Assembly: GCA_020249505.1 (NCBI GenBank)
Contig: JADCFN010000006.1
Span: 47,914 to 111,913, forward strand
DNA from: Roseomonas sp.
Lineage (GTDB): Bacteria; Pseudomonadota; Alphaproteobacteria; Acetobacterales; Acetobacteraceae
DNA length: 64,000 bases
Direction: 5' to 3'
Within the stretch, counting starts at the first letter, position 1; each line of letters begins with the position of its first letter. Under the pieces are notes generated by a model, which saw nothing but the letters and a program-made list of their open reading frames with translations, was not told the DNA's origin and ran no database searches. The position numbers and the translations under genes are program-made. Positions 1 to 8,700 of the stretch are shown in pieces.

Positions 1-1
1 C

Positions 2-1246
2 GCAGAAGAACCCGCGCTTGCCACGGGCCTGCCCGGCAAAGCCCTGCCCAGCTTGCGCCTGGCGGTAGCCTTGGGGGAAGGCGCGCCGCGCGCTACGCTT
101 GGCTGGGATGCGTTCCGCGCAAAACAAGTCAGCGATGCCGCGCTGGATGCCGCCATGGCGGAAGTCAGCGCGGAAGATCGGTTGTTGGTGCAATTCACCT
201 CCGGCACCACGGCGCATCCCAAGGGCGTTTTGCTCACGCATCATAATATGCTCCGCAATGCAGCGGCGGTGGCAGAACGGCTCGGCGTGCGTGCTGATGA
301 TCGCTATTTGAATTGCCGCCCCTTCTTTCATGCCGCGGGCAGCACGCTATCCTTGCTGGTCGCGCTCACCACTGGTTGCTGCCTGATTACGCCGCCAAGC
401 TTCGAAGCCAGCCTGGCTTTGCGCCTGTTGGAAGAAGAACGCTGCACGCTCACCAGCGGTAATGACAGTATTTTCCAGATGATGATGGCGCATCCGGATT
501 TTCGGCCCGAACGCCTGCATCTGCGCGGCGGTTGGGCCGCCGCAGGGCCGGAGACGATGCGCCGCATCATGGATGTCATGGGCGCCAAGGCGCTTGGCTG
601 GTGCTACGGGCTTTCCGAAGCCTCCCCCAATGTTGTCTGCTCCGATTATCGAGAGTCTGCCGAGATTCGCGCCTCTGGCCGCGCTTTGCCGCATGCGGGC
701 CTTGATCTCCGCATCGCTGATCCTGAAACCGGCGCCATCCTGCCCGCCGGCGCGCGCGGCGAAATCCAGGTAAGGGGCTGGAGCGTGATGCAGGGCTATG
801 TGAATGACCCTGAAGTCACCGCAAAAACCTTCACCGCTGATGCCTGGCTCCGCACCGGTGATCTTGGCACGCTGGATGCCGATGGCCGCCTGGGCCTCGC
901 TGGCAGGCTTAAGGATGTGATCCGTGTCGGCGGCGAAAACGTGGCCCCGGCCGAGGTTGAGGAAGTGCTGCTGGCGCATCCCGCCATTGCCATGGCGCAG
1001 GTGGTGGGCGTGCCCGATGCACGCTTGGGGGAGGTTTGCGCGGCCTTTGTGCAGTTGAAACCAGGTGCTGAAGCATCGGCGGAGGCGCTTTGGGCCTGGC
1101 TCAAGCCCCGCATCGCCAATTTCCGCCTGCCGCGGCACCTCCATCTGGTGCCGGATTTTGAGGCGATTGGCATGACCGCGAGCGGCAAGGTGCAAAAAAC
1201 CAAGCTGCGTGCCCATGCGCTGACGCTGCCGCCCTTTGCTGGCTAA
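2..1246 (+). CDS. AMP-dependent acyl-CoA synthetase/ligase, 5'-truncated by window edge
   Basis: The reading frame is open through the left edge, so only the C-terminal part (about 414 residues) is present. Adenylate-forming enzymes activate a carboxylic acid with ATP and load it on CoA. Visible motifs are the phosphate loop FTSGTTAHPKG (about nt 197-229), the A5 motif YGLSEASP, the A7 motif WLRTGDLG, the hinge GRLKDVIRVGGENVAPAEVE, and near the end the catalytic-lysine motif SGKVQKTKLR. All core motifs of the family are intact. The substrate cannot be told from the sequence; related proteins act on medium- or long-chain fatty acids or aryl acids. The next gene is a tRNA, so this is the last gene of its transcript. 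The start lies outside the window. Confidence 0.9.
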   Translation, partial: AEEPALATGLPGKALPSLRLAVALGEGAPRATLGWDAFRAKQVSDAALDAAMAEVSAEDRLLVQFTSGTTAHPKGVLLTHHNMLRNAAAVAERLGVRADDRYLNCRPFFHAAGSTLSLLVALTTGCCLITPPSFEASLALRLLEEERCTLTSGNDSIFQMMMAHPDFRPERLHLRGGWAAAGPETMRRIMDVMGAKALGWCYGLSEASPNVVCSDYRESAEIRASGRALPHAGLDLRIADPETGAILPAGARGEIQVRGWSVMQGYVNDPEVTAKTFTADAWLRTGDLGTLDADGRLGLAGRLKDVIRVGGENVAPAEVEEVLLAHPAIAMAQVVGVPDARLGEVCAAFVQLKPGAEASAEALWAWLKPRIANFRLPRHLHLVPDFEAIGMTASGKVQKTKLRAHALTLPPFAG

Positions 1247-1315
1247 AAGCAGGCTGGACAGGGCAGAGGCGCTTCGCTAGGAGAAAACTTCTGACAAGGC
1301 TTTGGCTCCGTCAGG

Positions 1316-1391
1316 GCCCAGATAGCTCAGTTGGTAGAGCATGCGACTGAAAATCGCAGTGTCGCTGGTTCGATTCCGGCTCTGGGCACCA
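1316..1391 (+). tRNA. tRNA-Phe (GAA)
   Basis: Full cloverleaf: the 7-bp acceptor stem GCCCAGA/TCTGGGC closes over a D arm (AGCTCAGTTGGTAGAGC), an anticodon stem TGCGA/TCGCA with loop CTGAAAA (anticodon GAA, phenylalanine), and a T arm containing GGTTCGATTCC. The 3' CCA is encoded (1389-1391). A T-rich stretch (TTTTTTCTT) follows directly and may end the transcript. Confidence 0.97.
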
Positions 1392-1493
1392 TTTTTTCTT
1401 GTAAGCTACTGAAAAATCTTAATTTTTTCGCGCCCAGCGCCGAGCCCCCACATTTGTCCCCACACTTCGCGGCTGCCAAAGGGCCAATCAGGG

Positions 1494-1528
1494 CTGGCAT
1501 CAAAGGTGCCGGGCGCTATAAACCGCGC
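1494..1528 (+). promoter_or_regulatory. Candidate leaderless promoter of glmM
   Basis: CTGGCA (1494-1499, four of six matches to TTGACA), a 17-bp spacer and TATAAA (1517-1522) are followed by only 6 nt before the glmM ATG at 1529. Transcription would begin at or beside the A of the ATG, and no Shine-Dalgarno sequence is visible. Promoter and leaderless expression are inferred from sequence only. Confidence 0.5.
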
Positions 1529-2896
1529 ATGAGTGAAGCAACCCCAACGCGCCGGCTTTTCGGCACTGATGGCATTCGCGGCAAGGCCAATGCCGCGCCC
1601 ATGGATGCCGCAACCGCGCTGCGCCTTGGCCAGGCGGCGGGCAGCTTCTTCAATCGCGGCAATCACCGCCACCGTGTGGTGATCGGCAAGGATACGCGGC
1701 TTTCCGGCTATATGCTGGAACCGGCGCTGACCGCGGGCTTCATTGGCGCAGGCATGGACGTGGTGCTGGTCGGGCCCCTGCCCACGCCTGCCATTGCCTT
1801 GCTCACGCGGTCCTTGCGCGCGGATTTGGGCGTGATGATCAGCGCCTCTCACAATCCGTACGAAGACAATGGCATCAAGCTGTTTGGCCCGGATGGGCTG
1901 AAGCTGACGGATGATCAGGAAGCGGCAATCGAAGCCCTGATGGCGGGCGATCTTGGCGCCGCGCTGGTGCCGCCCGCTCGGCTTGGGCGCGCAAGCCGGC
2001 TGGAAGATGCGCCGGGGCGTTACATCGAAGCCGCCAAGGCGTCCTTCCCGCGCGGGCAGACGCTCGATGGGCTCCGTATTGTGGTGGATTGCGCCCATGG
2101 CGCTGGTTATCGCGTTGCGCCCACCGTGCTGTGGGAATTGGGGGCCGAGGTGATCCCCATCGGCGTCGCCCCGGATGGCTTCAACATTAACAAGGGGGTG
2201 GGTTCCACCGCGCCCGCCTCACTTGCGACTTTGGTGCAGGAACGCCGCGCTGATTTGGGCATTGCCCTGGATGGTGATGCCGATCGCCTGGTGCTGGTGG
2301 ATGAGGCCGGGCAGGTGATTGATGGCGATCAGATATTGGCGCTGATTGCCCATTCCTGGCATGCGCAGCGCCGCCTGACCGGGGGCGCCGTGGTGGCGAC
2401 CGTCATGTCCAATATGGGGCTGGAACGCTATCTGGCAGCACGCGGGCTTGGCTTGCTCCGCACCGCGGTTGGTGACCGCTATGTTGGCGAGAAAATGCGG
2501 GAGACCGGCTGCAATCTGGGCGGCGAGCAATCCGGCCATATGATCATGCCCGATTTCGGCACGACCGGAGATGGGCTGATCGCTGCCTTGCAAGTGCTCT
2601 CCGTGCTGGTGGAAGAAAAGCGCCCCGCGAGCGAGGTGCTGCGCTGCTTCACCCCCCTGCCGCAGCGGCTTGTGAATGTGCGCTATGCCGGCGCCTCGCC
2701 GCTGGTCAAGCCTGCCGTGGTCCAAGCCATCGCGGCCGAGGAAGCCGCGCTTGGCGCCCGCGGCCGTGTGCTGATCCGCGCGAGCGGCACTGAACCAGTG
2801 ATTCGTGTGATGGCAGAAGCCGAGGAGGAGGCCCTGGTGGATGGCGTGGTCGGCCGTTTGGCTGAGCTGATCCGGGCCGAGGCGCGCGCCGCATGA
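1529..2896 (+). CDS. glmM: Phosphoglucosamine mutase
   Basis: Converts glucosamine-6-phosphate to glucosamine-1-phosphate in the cytoplasm, on the way to UDP-GlcNAc for peptidoglycan and lipopolysaccharide. The 455-aa length is normal for the family (about 445-450). Visible are the N-terminal signature [11 protein letters not shown] (residues 8-18), the active-site loop ISASHNP with the phospho-serine at about S107, the magnesium-binding DGDADR (248-253), and the sugar-phosphate loop RASGTEP near the C-terminus. The frame is open further upstream, even across the tRNA, but the family N-terminus and a -10 box 6 nt upstream place the start at 1529. The stop overlaps the thiD start in an ATGA junction, so the two genes are translationally coupled. 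Confidence 0.96.
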   Translation: MSEATPTRRLFGTDGIRGKANAAPMDAATALRLGQAAGSFFNRGNHRHRVVIGKDTRLSGYMLEPALTAGFIGAGMDVVLVGPLPTPAIALLTRSLRADLGVMISASHNPYEDNGIKLFGPDGLKLTDDQEAAIEALMAGDLGAALVPPARLGRASRLEDAPGRYIEAAKASFPRGQTLDGLRIVVDCAHGAGYRVAPTVLWELGAEVIPIGVAPDGFNINKGVGSTAPASLATLVQERRADLGIALDGDADRLVLVDEAGQVIDGDQILALIAHSWHAQRRLTGGAVVATVMSNMGLERYLAARGLGLLRTAVGDRYVGEKMRETGCNLGGEQSGHMIMPDFGTTGDGLIAALQVLSVLVEEKRPASEVLRCFTPLPQRLVNVRYAGASPLVKPAVVQAIAAEEAALGARGRVLIRASGTEPVIRVMAEAEEEALVDGVVGRLAELIRAEARAA

Positions 2897-3699
2897 AGGG
2901 GCGCGTGTTGATCATTGCCGGGTCTGATTCCGGCGGGGGGGCCGGCATTCAGGCCGATCTCAAGGCCGTGACCGCGCTGGGCGCCTTTGGCATGACAGCG
3001 ATCACGGCGCTGACGGCGCAAAATACGCTTGGCGTGCATGGGGTTATGCCCGTGCCGCTCGACTTCCTCCGCCAACAGATCGCGGTAGTCCTGGATGATT
3101 TGGGCGCCGATGCGCTAAAGACCGGTATGCTGGCCGATAGCGCCACCATTGAGGTAGTGTGTGATGAAATCGCCGCCCGCGCGCCTGCCGTGCCTTTGGT
3201 GGCCGATCCGGTGATGGTGGCGAAAGGCGGCCACCCTCTGCTGGTGCCCGAAGCGGCCGAAACGCTGAAGCGCCGCCTGTTGCCGATGGCTGCGGTGCTG
3301 ACCCCCAATCTGCCGGAGGCGGAGGCGCTGTGCGGCTTTGCCATCCAAGATGTCGGCGCCATGCACCAGGCGGCCAAGGCGCTGCTGGCGCTTGGCCCCA
3401 AGGCGGTGCTGCTGAAGGGTGGGCATTTGCCAGGCGATGAGGTGGTGGATTTGCTCGCGACCGGCACGCGCATGGAAATCTTCCGCGATCGGCGCATTCA
3501 AACCCGCCATACCCATGGCACGGGCTGCACCTTGGCGAGTGCGGTGGCGGCGGGCCTGGCGCAGGGGATGTCGCTCAGGGATTCCGTGATTCGTGCGCGC
3601 GCCTATGTGCGCGCGGCGATTGCGGCTGCGCCGGGTTATGGCGCCGGGCACGGGCCGCTTAACCACGCAGTGACCTGCGATTCTGGGGTTTTGCGCTGA
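2893..3699 (+). CDS. thiD: Hydroxymethylpyrimidine/phosphomethylpyrimidine kinase
   Basis: Phosphorylates HMP and HMP-phosphate to HMP-pyrophosphate, the pyrimidine half of thiamine. The 268-aa ribokinase-fold protein has the N-terminal substrate loop [14 protein letters not shown] (residues 9-22), the [10 protein letters not shown] segment (138-147) and the anion-hole motif HGTGC with C212. All are typical of ThiD. It starts inside the glmM stop codon (ATGA, 4-bp overlap). No TPP riboswitch is visible upstream, as expected for an internal operon gene. The pairing with glmM carries no obvious metabolic meaning. Confidence 0.95.
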   Translation: MKGRVLIIAGSDSGGGAGIQADLKAVTALGAFGMTAITALTAQNTLGVHGVMPVPLDFLRQQIAVVLDDLGADALKTGMLADSATIEVVCDEIAARAPAVPLVADPVMVAKGGHPLLVPEAAETLKRRLLPMAAVLTPNLPEAEALCGFAIQDVGAMHQAAKALLALGPKAVLLKGGHLPGDEVVDLLATGTRMEIFRDRRIQTRHTHGTGCTLASAVAAGLAQGMSLRDSVIRARAYVRAAIAAAPGYGAGHGPLNHAVTCDSGVLR

Positions 3700-3761
3700 A
3701 TCTGTGCCTCGGGCCGGTTTTCTTCAGGATTTGTTAATCTTTTCCGGCGCAAACTGACGCC

Positions 3762-6074
3762 ATGGCTATCAATATGAGTGCCACCCTCATAGCGGGTCTG
3801 TTTGGCCAACAAGGCCAGAACTCGCTGATACTTCCCTTCGGTAACGCTGCCCGTGCGGCCAGCGCCGGGGAAGCCGTTGTCGCCTTCCGCCGTGTCACCA
3901 AAGCGGGTGAGGAAGAAAAAGGCCTCGCGCGCGAAAAGAAAGACCCGGTCACGCTCACGGTTCTGGCGCAGTTTCGTCAGGCCTTGGATGCGGCGCCGAA
4001 TATCGACAAGGCGCTTTCTGATCCCCGCGTTTTGAAAGTGCTGATGCCCGCCCTTGGCCTGCCCGATCAGGTTGGCAATCCAGGCTTGGTGAAGCGCGCG
4101 CTTTTGTCCGATCCCAACGACAAGAAGGGTGTAGCCGCGCAGCTTGGCACCACCTGGAAGAACGCTGCCGCCACACTCAATCTGAAGGCGACCACAACCC
4201 CAAAGACAGTCGCCTTTGAAGGTCTGACCGATAAGGAAACCATGGCGGTTGCGGGACAATTGCGCCTGGGTGAGGCCGTACTGACCACACCAACAAGCGG
4301 TCCGGCCACACCAAGGCCAAGGGGTTTTGACGGGCCGGAAGACAAGGTGACCACCGCGCTGATCGCGAAGCTTCGCGTTGGTGAGGAATTGGTGCCCACG
4401 CGCGCGCAACGTGAAGTAGACCGAGTAGCCGTTCTGACCGCAGCGACGATACGTCAGGGGGAAGTGCCGGCCGGTGATCTGCCTGCGATCGCCCAAAACA
4501 CGCTCAAGCAAATGGCGGCTTTTCTGCGTGGCGGCAATTTTGATGCGGCGGTCGGCGCTGTTGATGATGGATTACTCGCGCTTGATGGCGCGAGCGGGCT
4601 GACCCCTGATCAATTGCGCGCCGGTCGGGTTGCGCTGATGGAAAGCGGCATCGGCATTGAACAGATGCGGCGTGATCCCTTTGCTGTGGCAAAGCGCGTT
4701 GAAGGCCTGATTGCCCTTGATTGGCCAAGCGGCGCTGCCTGGGCGCCCGCCTATAAGACGCGGCTTGATGCTTTCCATGATGAAGGTGTCAACAAGAATT
4801 CGAATTTTTCTTTGGAAATTGCCGCAGCCATGGCCAAGCGCATGGAAAACACGGCGACTTCTTCCCTCGAAATGGAGCTGGCGCAATCCTATTTCAAAAA
4901 ATCCAATGATGTCCTGAATACCCGGGACGGCAAGCCTACCAAGGCACCGATTGATGGCGTGCCGGCCACACGCATCGCGCAGACCGAAGCAACCAAGATT
5001 CTGGATGGTATGAAGAATGCCGCACCGCCCGATCTTTCGCGCGCAAGGATTGAGGTTGGTTACGCTGCCGGCGCGGCGCTCAGCGCCATCAAGCTTGCCG
5101 AAACGCCAGTTTTTGGGATGCCGACGCTGGCGAGCCAGGCCTTGCGCGAAATGGCCAAGCTGATTCGCGCGGGTTCTTATGTTTCTGCTGTGCAACGTGC
5201 TGATGACGCCTTGACTGCGCTGACCAACGATACGGGCTTGCCTGCATCCATGAAGCGCACCGGCAGCGCCGCACTGCTTGAAACCAGCGCTTTGGTCGAA
5301 CAGGTGCGCCGCAATGCCCCGGGCGTCGCCGAACGGCTTGATAAACTGGCGGCACTTGATACGCCTTCAGGCGCTGTTCGGTCCCGTGATTTCCAAATGA
5401 GGCTTGAGAGTTTCCATAACGACGGCATCAGCAAGAACGTGAATTTCGCGCTCGAAATCTCGGCTGCCATGGCGGAGCGTATGCAGTCCCAGGCGACAAC
5501 CTTGGATGAAACCCTGCAGGCGCAATCATTGATGAACCGGTCACGCCAGGTATTGAATGGGCGCGACGGCAAGCCGCTTTCAACTCTCGCCAGCAGCCAG
5601 CAATCGCGCATCCTTCCTTCTGATGCCGGGAAGATCGTAGATTCGATGAAGGCAGGCCTTCGCCTTGGCAGCCTTTCTGACCCGAAAACGATCGAAGTCC
5701 TCACCAATGGCTTTACAAAATACGAGTATCGCACCGGGCTGAGTGACGCCAATCCGGGCATGGCCAATGCCATTTACTTCATTGAAAATGCGAAGACCGT
5801 AAAGAATGTCTACGATATTCTCGGCAATGGTCCCATGCGGCGGGTGGTACTCGGCGCCTTGGGGCTGCCGGATCAGATTGCGATCCAGCCGGTTGAAACA
5901 CAGGCGCGTGCGGTCACATCCCGGCTCAAGATCGCTGATCTGCAGGATGCGGCCAAAGTGCGTGGCATTGCCGAGCGTTACCTGATGGCCCAAGCCGATA
6001 AGGCGGCCGCGACGGCGGGCAATGCTTCGAATGATCCCTTCGGCACCATATCTAGTCTCTCGATCAAGGTCTGA
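3762..6074 (+). CDS. DUF1217-like protein with an internal duplication
   Basis: A 770-aa protein with no catalytic motif recognised. Residues about 60-140 (with LPDQ at 100-103) and about 640-745 (with a second GALGLPDQ) resemble DUF1217, a family found mainly with flagellar genes of alphaproteobacteria. Between them lie two related blocks, residues about 244-420 and 456-632. Both contain an FH[DN][DE]G[VI][SN]KN.NF.LEI.AAMA.RM motif and, about 35 residues later, a VLN.RDGKP motif. There is no signal peptide or membrane segment, and the composition (Ala, Lys, Asp) suggests a soluble helical protein. Start ATG at 3762 as the first in frame. No flagellar genes are in the window. A role in motility is possible but not shown. 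Confidence 0.6.
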   Translation: MAINMSATLIAGLFGQQGQNSLILPFGNAARAASAGEAVVAFRRVTKAGEEEKGLAREKKDPVTLTVLAQFRQALDAAPNIDKALSDPRVLKVLMPALGLPDQVGNPGLVKRALLSDPNDKKGVAAQLGTTWKNAAATLNLKATTTPKTVAFEGLTDKETMAVAGQLRLGEAVLTTPTSGPATPRPRGFDGPEDKVTTALIAKLRVGEELVPTRAQREVDRVAVLTAATIRQGEVPAGDLPAIAQNTLKQMAAFLRGGNFDAAVGAVDDGLLALDGASGLTPDQLRAGRVALMESGIGIEQMRRDPFAVAKRVEGLIALDWPSGAAWAPAYKTRLDAFHDEGVNKNSNFSLEIAAAMAKRMENTATSSLEMELAQSYFKKSNDVLNTRDGKPTKAPIDGVPATRIAQTEATKILDGMKNAAPPDLSRARIEVGYAAGAALSAIKLAETPVFGMPTLASQALREMAKLIRAGSYVSAVQRADDALTALTNDTGLPASMKRTGSAALLETSALVEQVRRNAPGVAERLDKLAALDTPSGAVRSRDFQMRLESFHNDGISKNVNFALEISAAMAERMQSQATTLDETLQAQSLMNRSRQVLNGRDGKPLSTLASSQQSRILPSDAGKIVDSMKAGLRLGSLSDPKTIEVLTNGFTKYEYRTGLSDANPGMANAIYFIENAKTVKNVYDILGNGPMRRVVLGALGLPDQIAIQPVETQARAVTSRLKIADLQDAAKVRGIAERYLMAQADKAAATAGNASNDPFGTISSLSIKV

Positions 6075-6116
6075 TGCGCCGGTTGCGGGACGGCGCCTGA
6101 CCTTCTATCGGCCGGC

Positions 6117-6917
6117 ATGATGAAACTCTCCTTCTTCCTGGTTGATGCCTTCACCTGGCACCCCTTTGCCGGCAATCCTGCCGCCGTTGTGCCGCTTGAA
6201 GCGCCGTTACCTGATGCGGTGATGCAGGCCATGGCGGCTGAGCATAATCTTTCAGAGACCGCTTTCGTAATGCGTGAAGGCGCGGGTTGGCGGCTCCGTT
6301 GGTTCACGCCCAAGGCCGAGGTTGAGATGTGCGGCCATGCGACCCTTGCGACCGCCTTTGTGCTGGCGCACGAATTGAACGAAGCGCCGCCCTTCACCTT
6401 TCACACGCTTTCCGGCCCTTTGCTGGTGGAAGCGGATGGGCCTCGCTTTATTCTTGATTTCCCGGCACGGCTTTCCGAACCCGCGACGCCACCTGTGGGG
6501 CTTGCCGCGGCATTGGGCGCCACGCCGCGCGAAGTGCATCGCGCGCGTGATTGGATTTGCGTCATGGAAAGCCCTGCACAGGTGGCAGCACTTGCGCCCG
6601 ACCACGCGGCGCTCGCCGCCTTGCCGGGCCCGGAACGCGTGATTGTAACAGCTGCGGGCGGTGAGGGGGTGGATATCACCTCACGCTTTTTCGCGGTGAA
6701 GGTCGGCGTGCCGGAAGACCCGGTGACAGGCACGGCGCATGTGCAGCTTGTGCCCTTTTGGGCGGCGCGGCTTCAGCGCAAAACCCTGGTATGCCGGCAA
6801 GCGAGTGCGCGCGGCGGCACGCTATGGTGCGAATGGCGTGGTGATCGGGTGCGGATGGCGGGCAATGCGGTACTTTACGCGAAAGGCGACATCCACCTGC
6901 ATCCCGACATGGTTTGA
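6117..6917 (+). CDS. PhzF-family isomerase-like protein
   Basis: A 266-aa protein of the PhzF/diaminopimelate-epimerase-like fold. The N-terminus DAFTWHPFAGNPAAVV, the following NLSETAFV (holding the family's catalytic glutamate) and the WFTPKAEVEMCGHATLA segment are characteristic. The second-domain motif GVPEDPVTGTAH is also present. Members outside phenazine clusters have unknown substrates, and there is no phenazine pathway here, so this is best named a PhzF-family protein. Two adjacent ATG codons (6117, 6120) could start it, and no clear Shine-Dalgarno is seen. It converges on the minus-strand operon, 13 bp away. Confidence 0.9.
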   Translation: MMKLSFFLVDAFTWHPFAGNPAAVVPLEAPLPDAVMQAMAAEHNLSETAFVMREGAGWRLRWFTPKAEVEMCGHATLATAFVLAHELNEAPPFTFHTLSGPLLVEADGPRFILDFPARLSEPATPPVGLAAALGATPREVHRARDWICVMESPAQVAALAPDHAALAALPGPERVIVTAAGGEGVDITSRFFAVKVGVPEDPVTGTAHVQLVPFWAARLQRKTLVCRQASARGGTLWCEWRGDRVRMAGNAVLYAKGDIHLHPDMV

Positions 6918-6930
6918 ACGACCAGGTGCG

Positions 6931-7680
6931 CTACTTTTGCTCATGCGCAATCCAGCGGGCCAAGGATGCCGGCAAGCCGATTGAGGGTTTGGGATCGGGC
7001 CTTCTGAAGGTGCCGGCGCGGGCCTTATGTGGCGCCAGGGTGACCAGCGCTTCGGCCTGCTTCACCGCTGCGGCGACACAATCCACCACTGGCACCGGAA
7101 TACGATGCGCAACCTTGGGCCCGAGCCCAGCGAGCGGCGCACCGGCCAGCAGCACAACATCGGCCTGATCTTCCTCCACCGCGCGGCAGGCAAGGGAGAC
7201 AAGCAAATCCGCCTTTTCTTCCTGCACGGAACCAATGCCACGAAAGGCACCATCCAGCGTACGGATGGAAGCGCAGCGCCTTTCCAGCCCATGCCAGGCG
7301 ACACATTCGCGATACCAGGGCTCAAGCGCCGAAGCGAAAGTAACAATGGCAAAGCGCCCCCCTAGCATGCAGGCGGTCAGCATGCCGGCTTCGGCCAGGC
7401 CAATCACAGGAATGGGGAAAAGCTCTCTCGCACCGCCAAGGCCCGGATCGGCGAAGGCGGCGATCACCGCAGCATCCACACCCGCATGCATTTCGGCCAA
7501 CATCTCAAGCGCTATGGCGCCGCCCAGTACGGCCTCAGCCCGTGTTGCGATATAGGGCACGCCGCGCGGCGCGGTGGCGGGGATGAGTTCAGTGCCCGGC
7601 GCCGCTACAGGCTGCGCGGCTGCCATGATCAGATCCGTGACCCCGGCAGATGTATTCGGATTGAGCATCAGAATACGCAA
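6931..7680 (-). CDS. Asp/Glu/hydantoin racemase-fold protein lacking both catalytic cysteines
   Basis: A 249-aa protein that begins MRILMLNPNTSAG, the hallmark of hydantoin/allantoin racemases (HyuA, HpxA). I start it at the TTG at 7680 because AAGGAGA lies 6 nt upstream; the frame stays open further. Family members use two cysteines as opposing bases, in motifs like ACFGDPGL and VLGCAGM. Here the first reads AAFADPGL (A75 in the Cys position) and the second LLAGAPLAGL (G180 in the Cys position). The rest of the fold, including a VVDCVAAAVKQAE helix, is conserved. It is last in the operon with an ABC importer and a PuuE-like allantoinase. A normal two-base racemase is unlikely; function unknown. 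Confidence 0.8.
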   Translation of the reverse strand: MRILMLNPNTSAGVTDLIMAAAQPVAAPGTELIPATAPRGVPYIATRAEAVLGGAIALEMLAEMHAGVDAAVIAAFADPGLGGARELFPIPVIGLAEAGMLTACMLGGRFAIVTFASALEPWYRECVAWHGLERRCASIRTLDGAFRGIGSVQEEKADLLVSLACRAVEEDQADVVLLAGAPLAGLGPKVAHRIPVPVVDCVAAAVKQAEALVTLAPHKARAGTFRRPDPKPSIGLPASLARWIAHEQK

Positions 7681-7749
7681 AGGGAATCTCCTTCCATGAG
7701 GGGTGCGGGCAAGCGAGAGGACTGCACGAAGCAAGCTGTGAGCAGAATA

Positions 7750-8700
7750 TCAAACCGCAAAGGCTGACAAGGCTGGGCGCGGCGCCCAGGGCGCCAGACC
7801 CATCCCTGCACGCCAGGCTTCGGCAATCTGGCGGCGTGTTGCAAACCAGACGCCCTGCTGGCGCGCCATATGTTCCAGCAGCCGTTCAAGCCCGCCTATC
7901 CGCGCTGGCCTGCCGATAATGCGCAGATGCAGGCCGATGGAGAGCATCCTTGGCCCCTGCCCGCCTTCAGCATAAAGCCGATCAAAGGCTGCCATGCAGT
8001 AGCGTGCGAAATCATCCCCCTGCACAAAACCACCGCCTGGTTGAAAGCGCATATCATTCGTATCGAAAGCATAAGGCAGCACGACAATCTCTCGCCCGGC
8101 GATGCTGGCCATATAGGGCGTGTCATCATCATAGGCGTTGGAATCATACAGAAACCCGCCATGCTCTGCCAAAAGCCGGCGCGTATTCACTGAAGTCGCG
8201 GACCGCGTATGCCAACCAACCGGTGGTGTGCCGGCTGAGGCCGTAATCGCCGCCACAGCACGTGCAATGACCTGGCGTTCCTCCGCCTCTGGCATATTCA
8301 CCTGGCGTTCCCAGCGCCAACCATGGCTCGATACCTCATGCCCATCCGCCACGGCCTCTGCGGCGATCCAGGGGGAATGATGCAAGGCGCGCCCGCAGGC
8401 ATTCAAAGTCGCATGCACGCCATGGGCGTTGAGGGCGCTGCGGATGCGTCCCCAGCCGCGGCGCGTGCCGTAAGCATAGTGGCTTTCCATGCAGAGATCG
8501 CGTGAGCCTTCCACACGTTCCACCGCTTCATAGATGAATTCATTGCTGGCATCGCCTGCCGCGAGAGAGAGCTCCGCCCCTTCTTCGATATTCACCACCA
8601 TGGAGACCGCCAATTGTGCACCATTGGGCCAGCGCACCGGTGGTTCCGCGCCGTGATAGCCGCGCATATCGCGATCAAGGGGCAGGGGGGGATAGGTCAT
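7750..8700 (-). CDS. PuuE-type allantoinase-like polysaccharide deacetylase family protein
   Basis: A 316-aa NodB-fold protein that matches the layout of PuuE, the allantoinase of Pseudomonas and relatives that opens allantoin to allantoate. Segments recalled from that family and seen here are RWPNGAQLAVSMVVNIEEGAE (about residues 23-43), CMESHYAYG, HEVSSHGWRW, NTRRLLAEHGGFLYDSNAYDDD, PYAFDTNDMRF and MLSIGLHLRIIGRPARI. The full length is kept. The start ATG overlaps the permease stop by one base (TGATG), so it is translated from the importer operon. With a racemase-fold neighbour, allantoin or another hydantoin or ureide is the likely substrate. Related deacetylases acting on other amides cannot be excluded. 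Confidence 0.8.
   Translation of the reverse strand: MTYPPLPLDRDMRGYHGAEPPVRWPNGAQLAVSMVVNIEEGAELSLAAGDASNEFIYEAVERVEGSRDLCMESHYAYGTRRGWGRIRSALNAHGVHATLNACGRALHHSPWIAAEAVADGHEVSSHGWRWERQVNMPEAEERQVIARAVAAITASAGTPPVGWHTRSATSVNTRRLLAEHGGFLYDSNAYDDDTPYMASIAGREIVVLPYAFDTNDMRFQPGGGFVQGDDFARYCMAAFDRLYAEGGQGPRMLSIGLHLRIIGRPARIGGLERLLEHMARQQGVWFATRRQIAEAWRAGMGLAPWAPRPALSAFAV

Noticed and set aside
1331..1528. Extension of glmM through the tRNA-Phe gene
   Set aside because: The frame is open by chance across the tRNA; the family start and the -10 box point to 1529.
6076..6096. Terminator after the DUF1217-like gene
   Set aside because: A 6-bp GCGCCG/CGGCGC stem with a 9-nt loop and no T-run; too weak to call.
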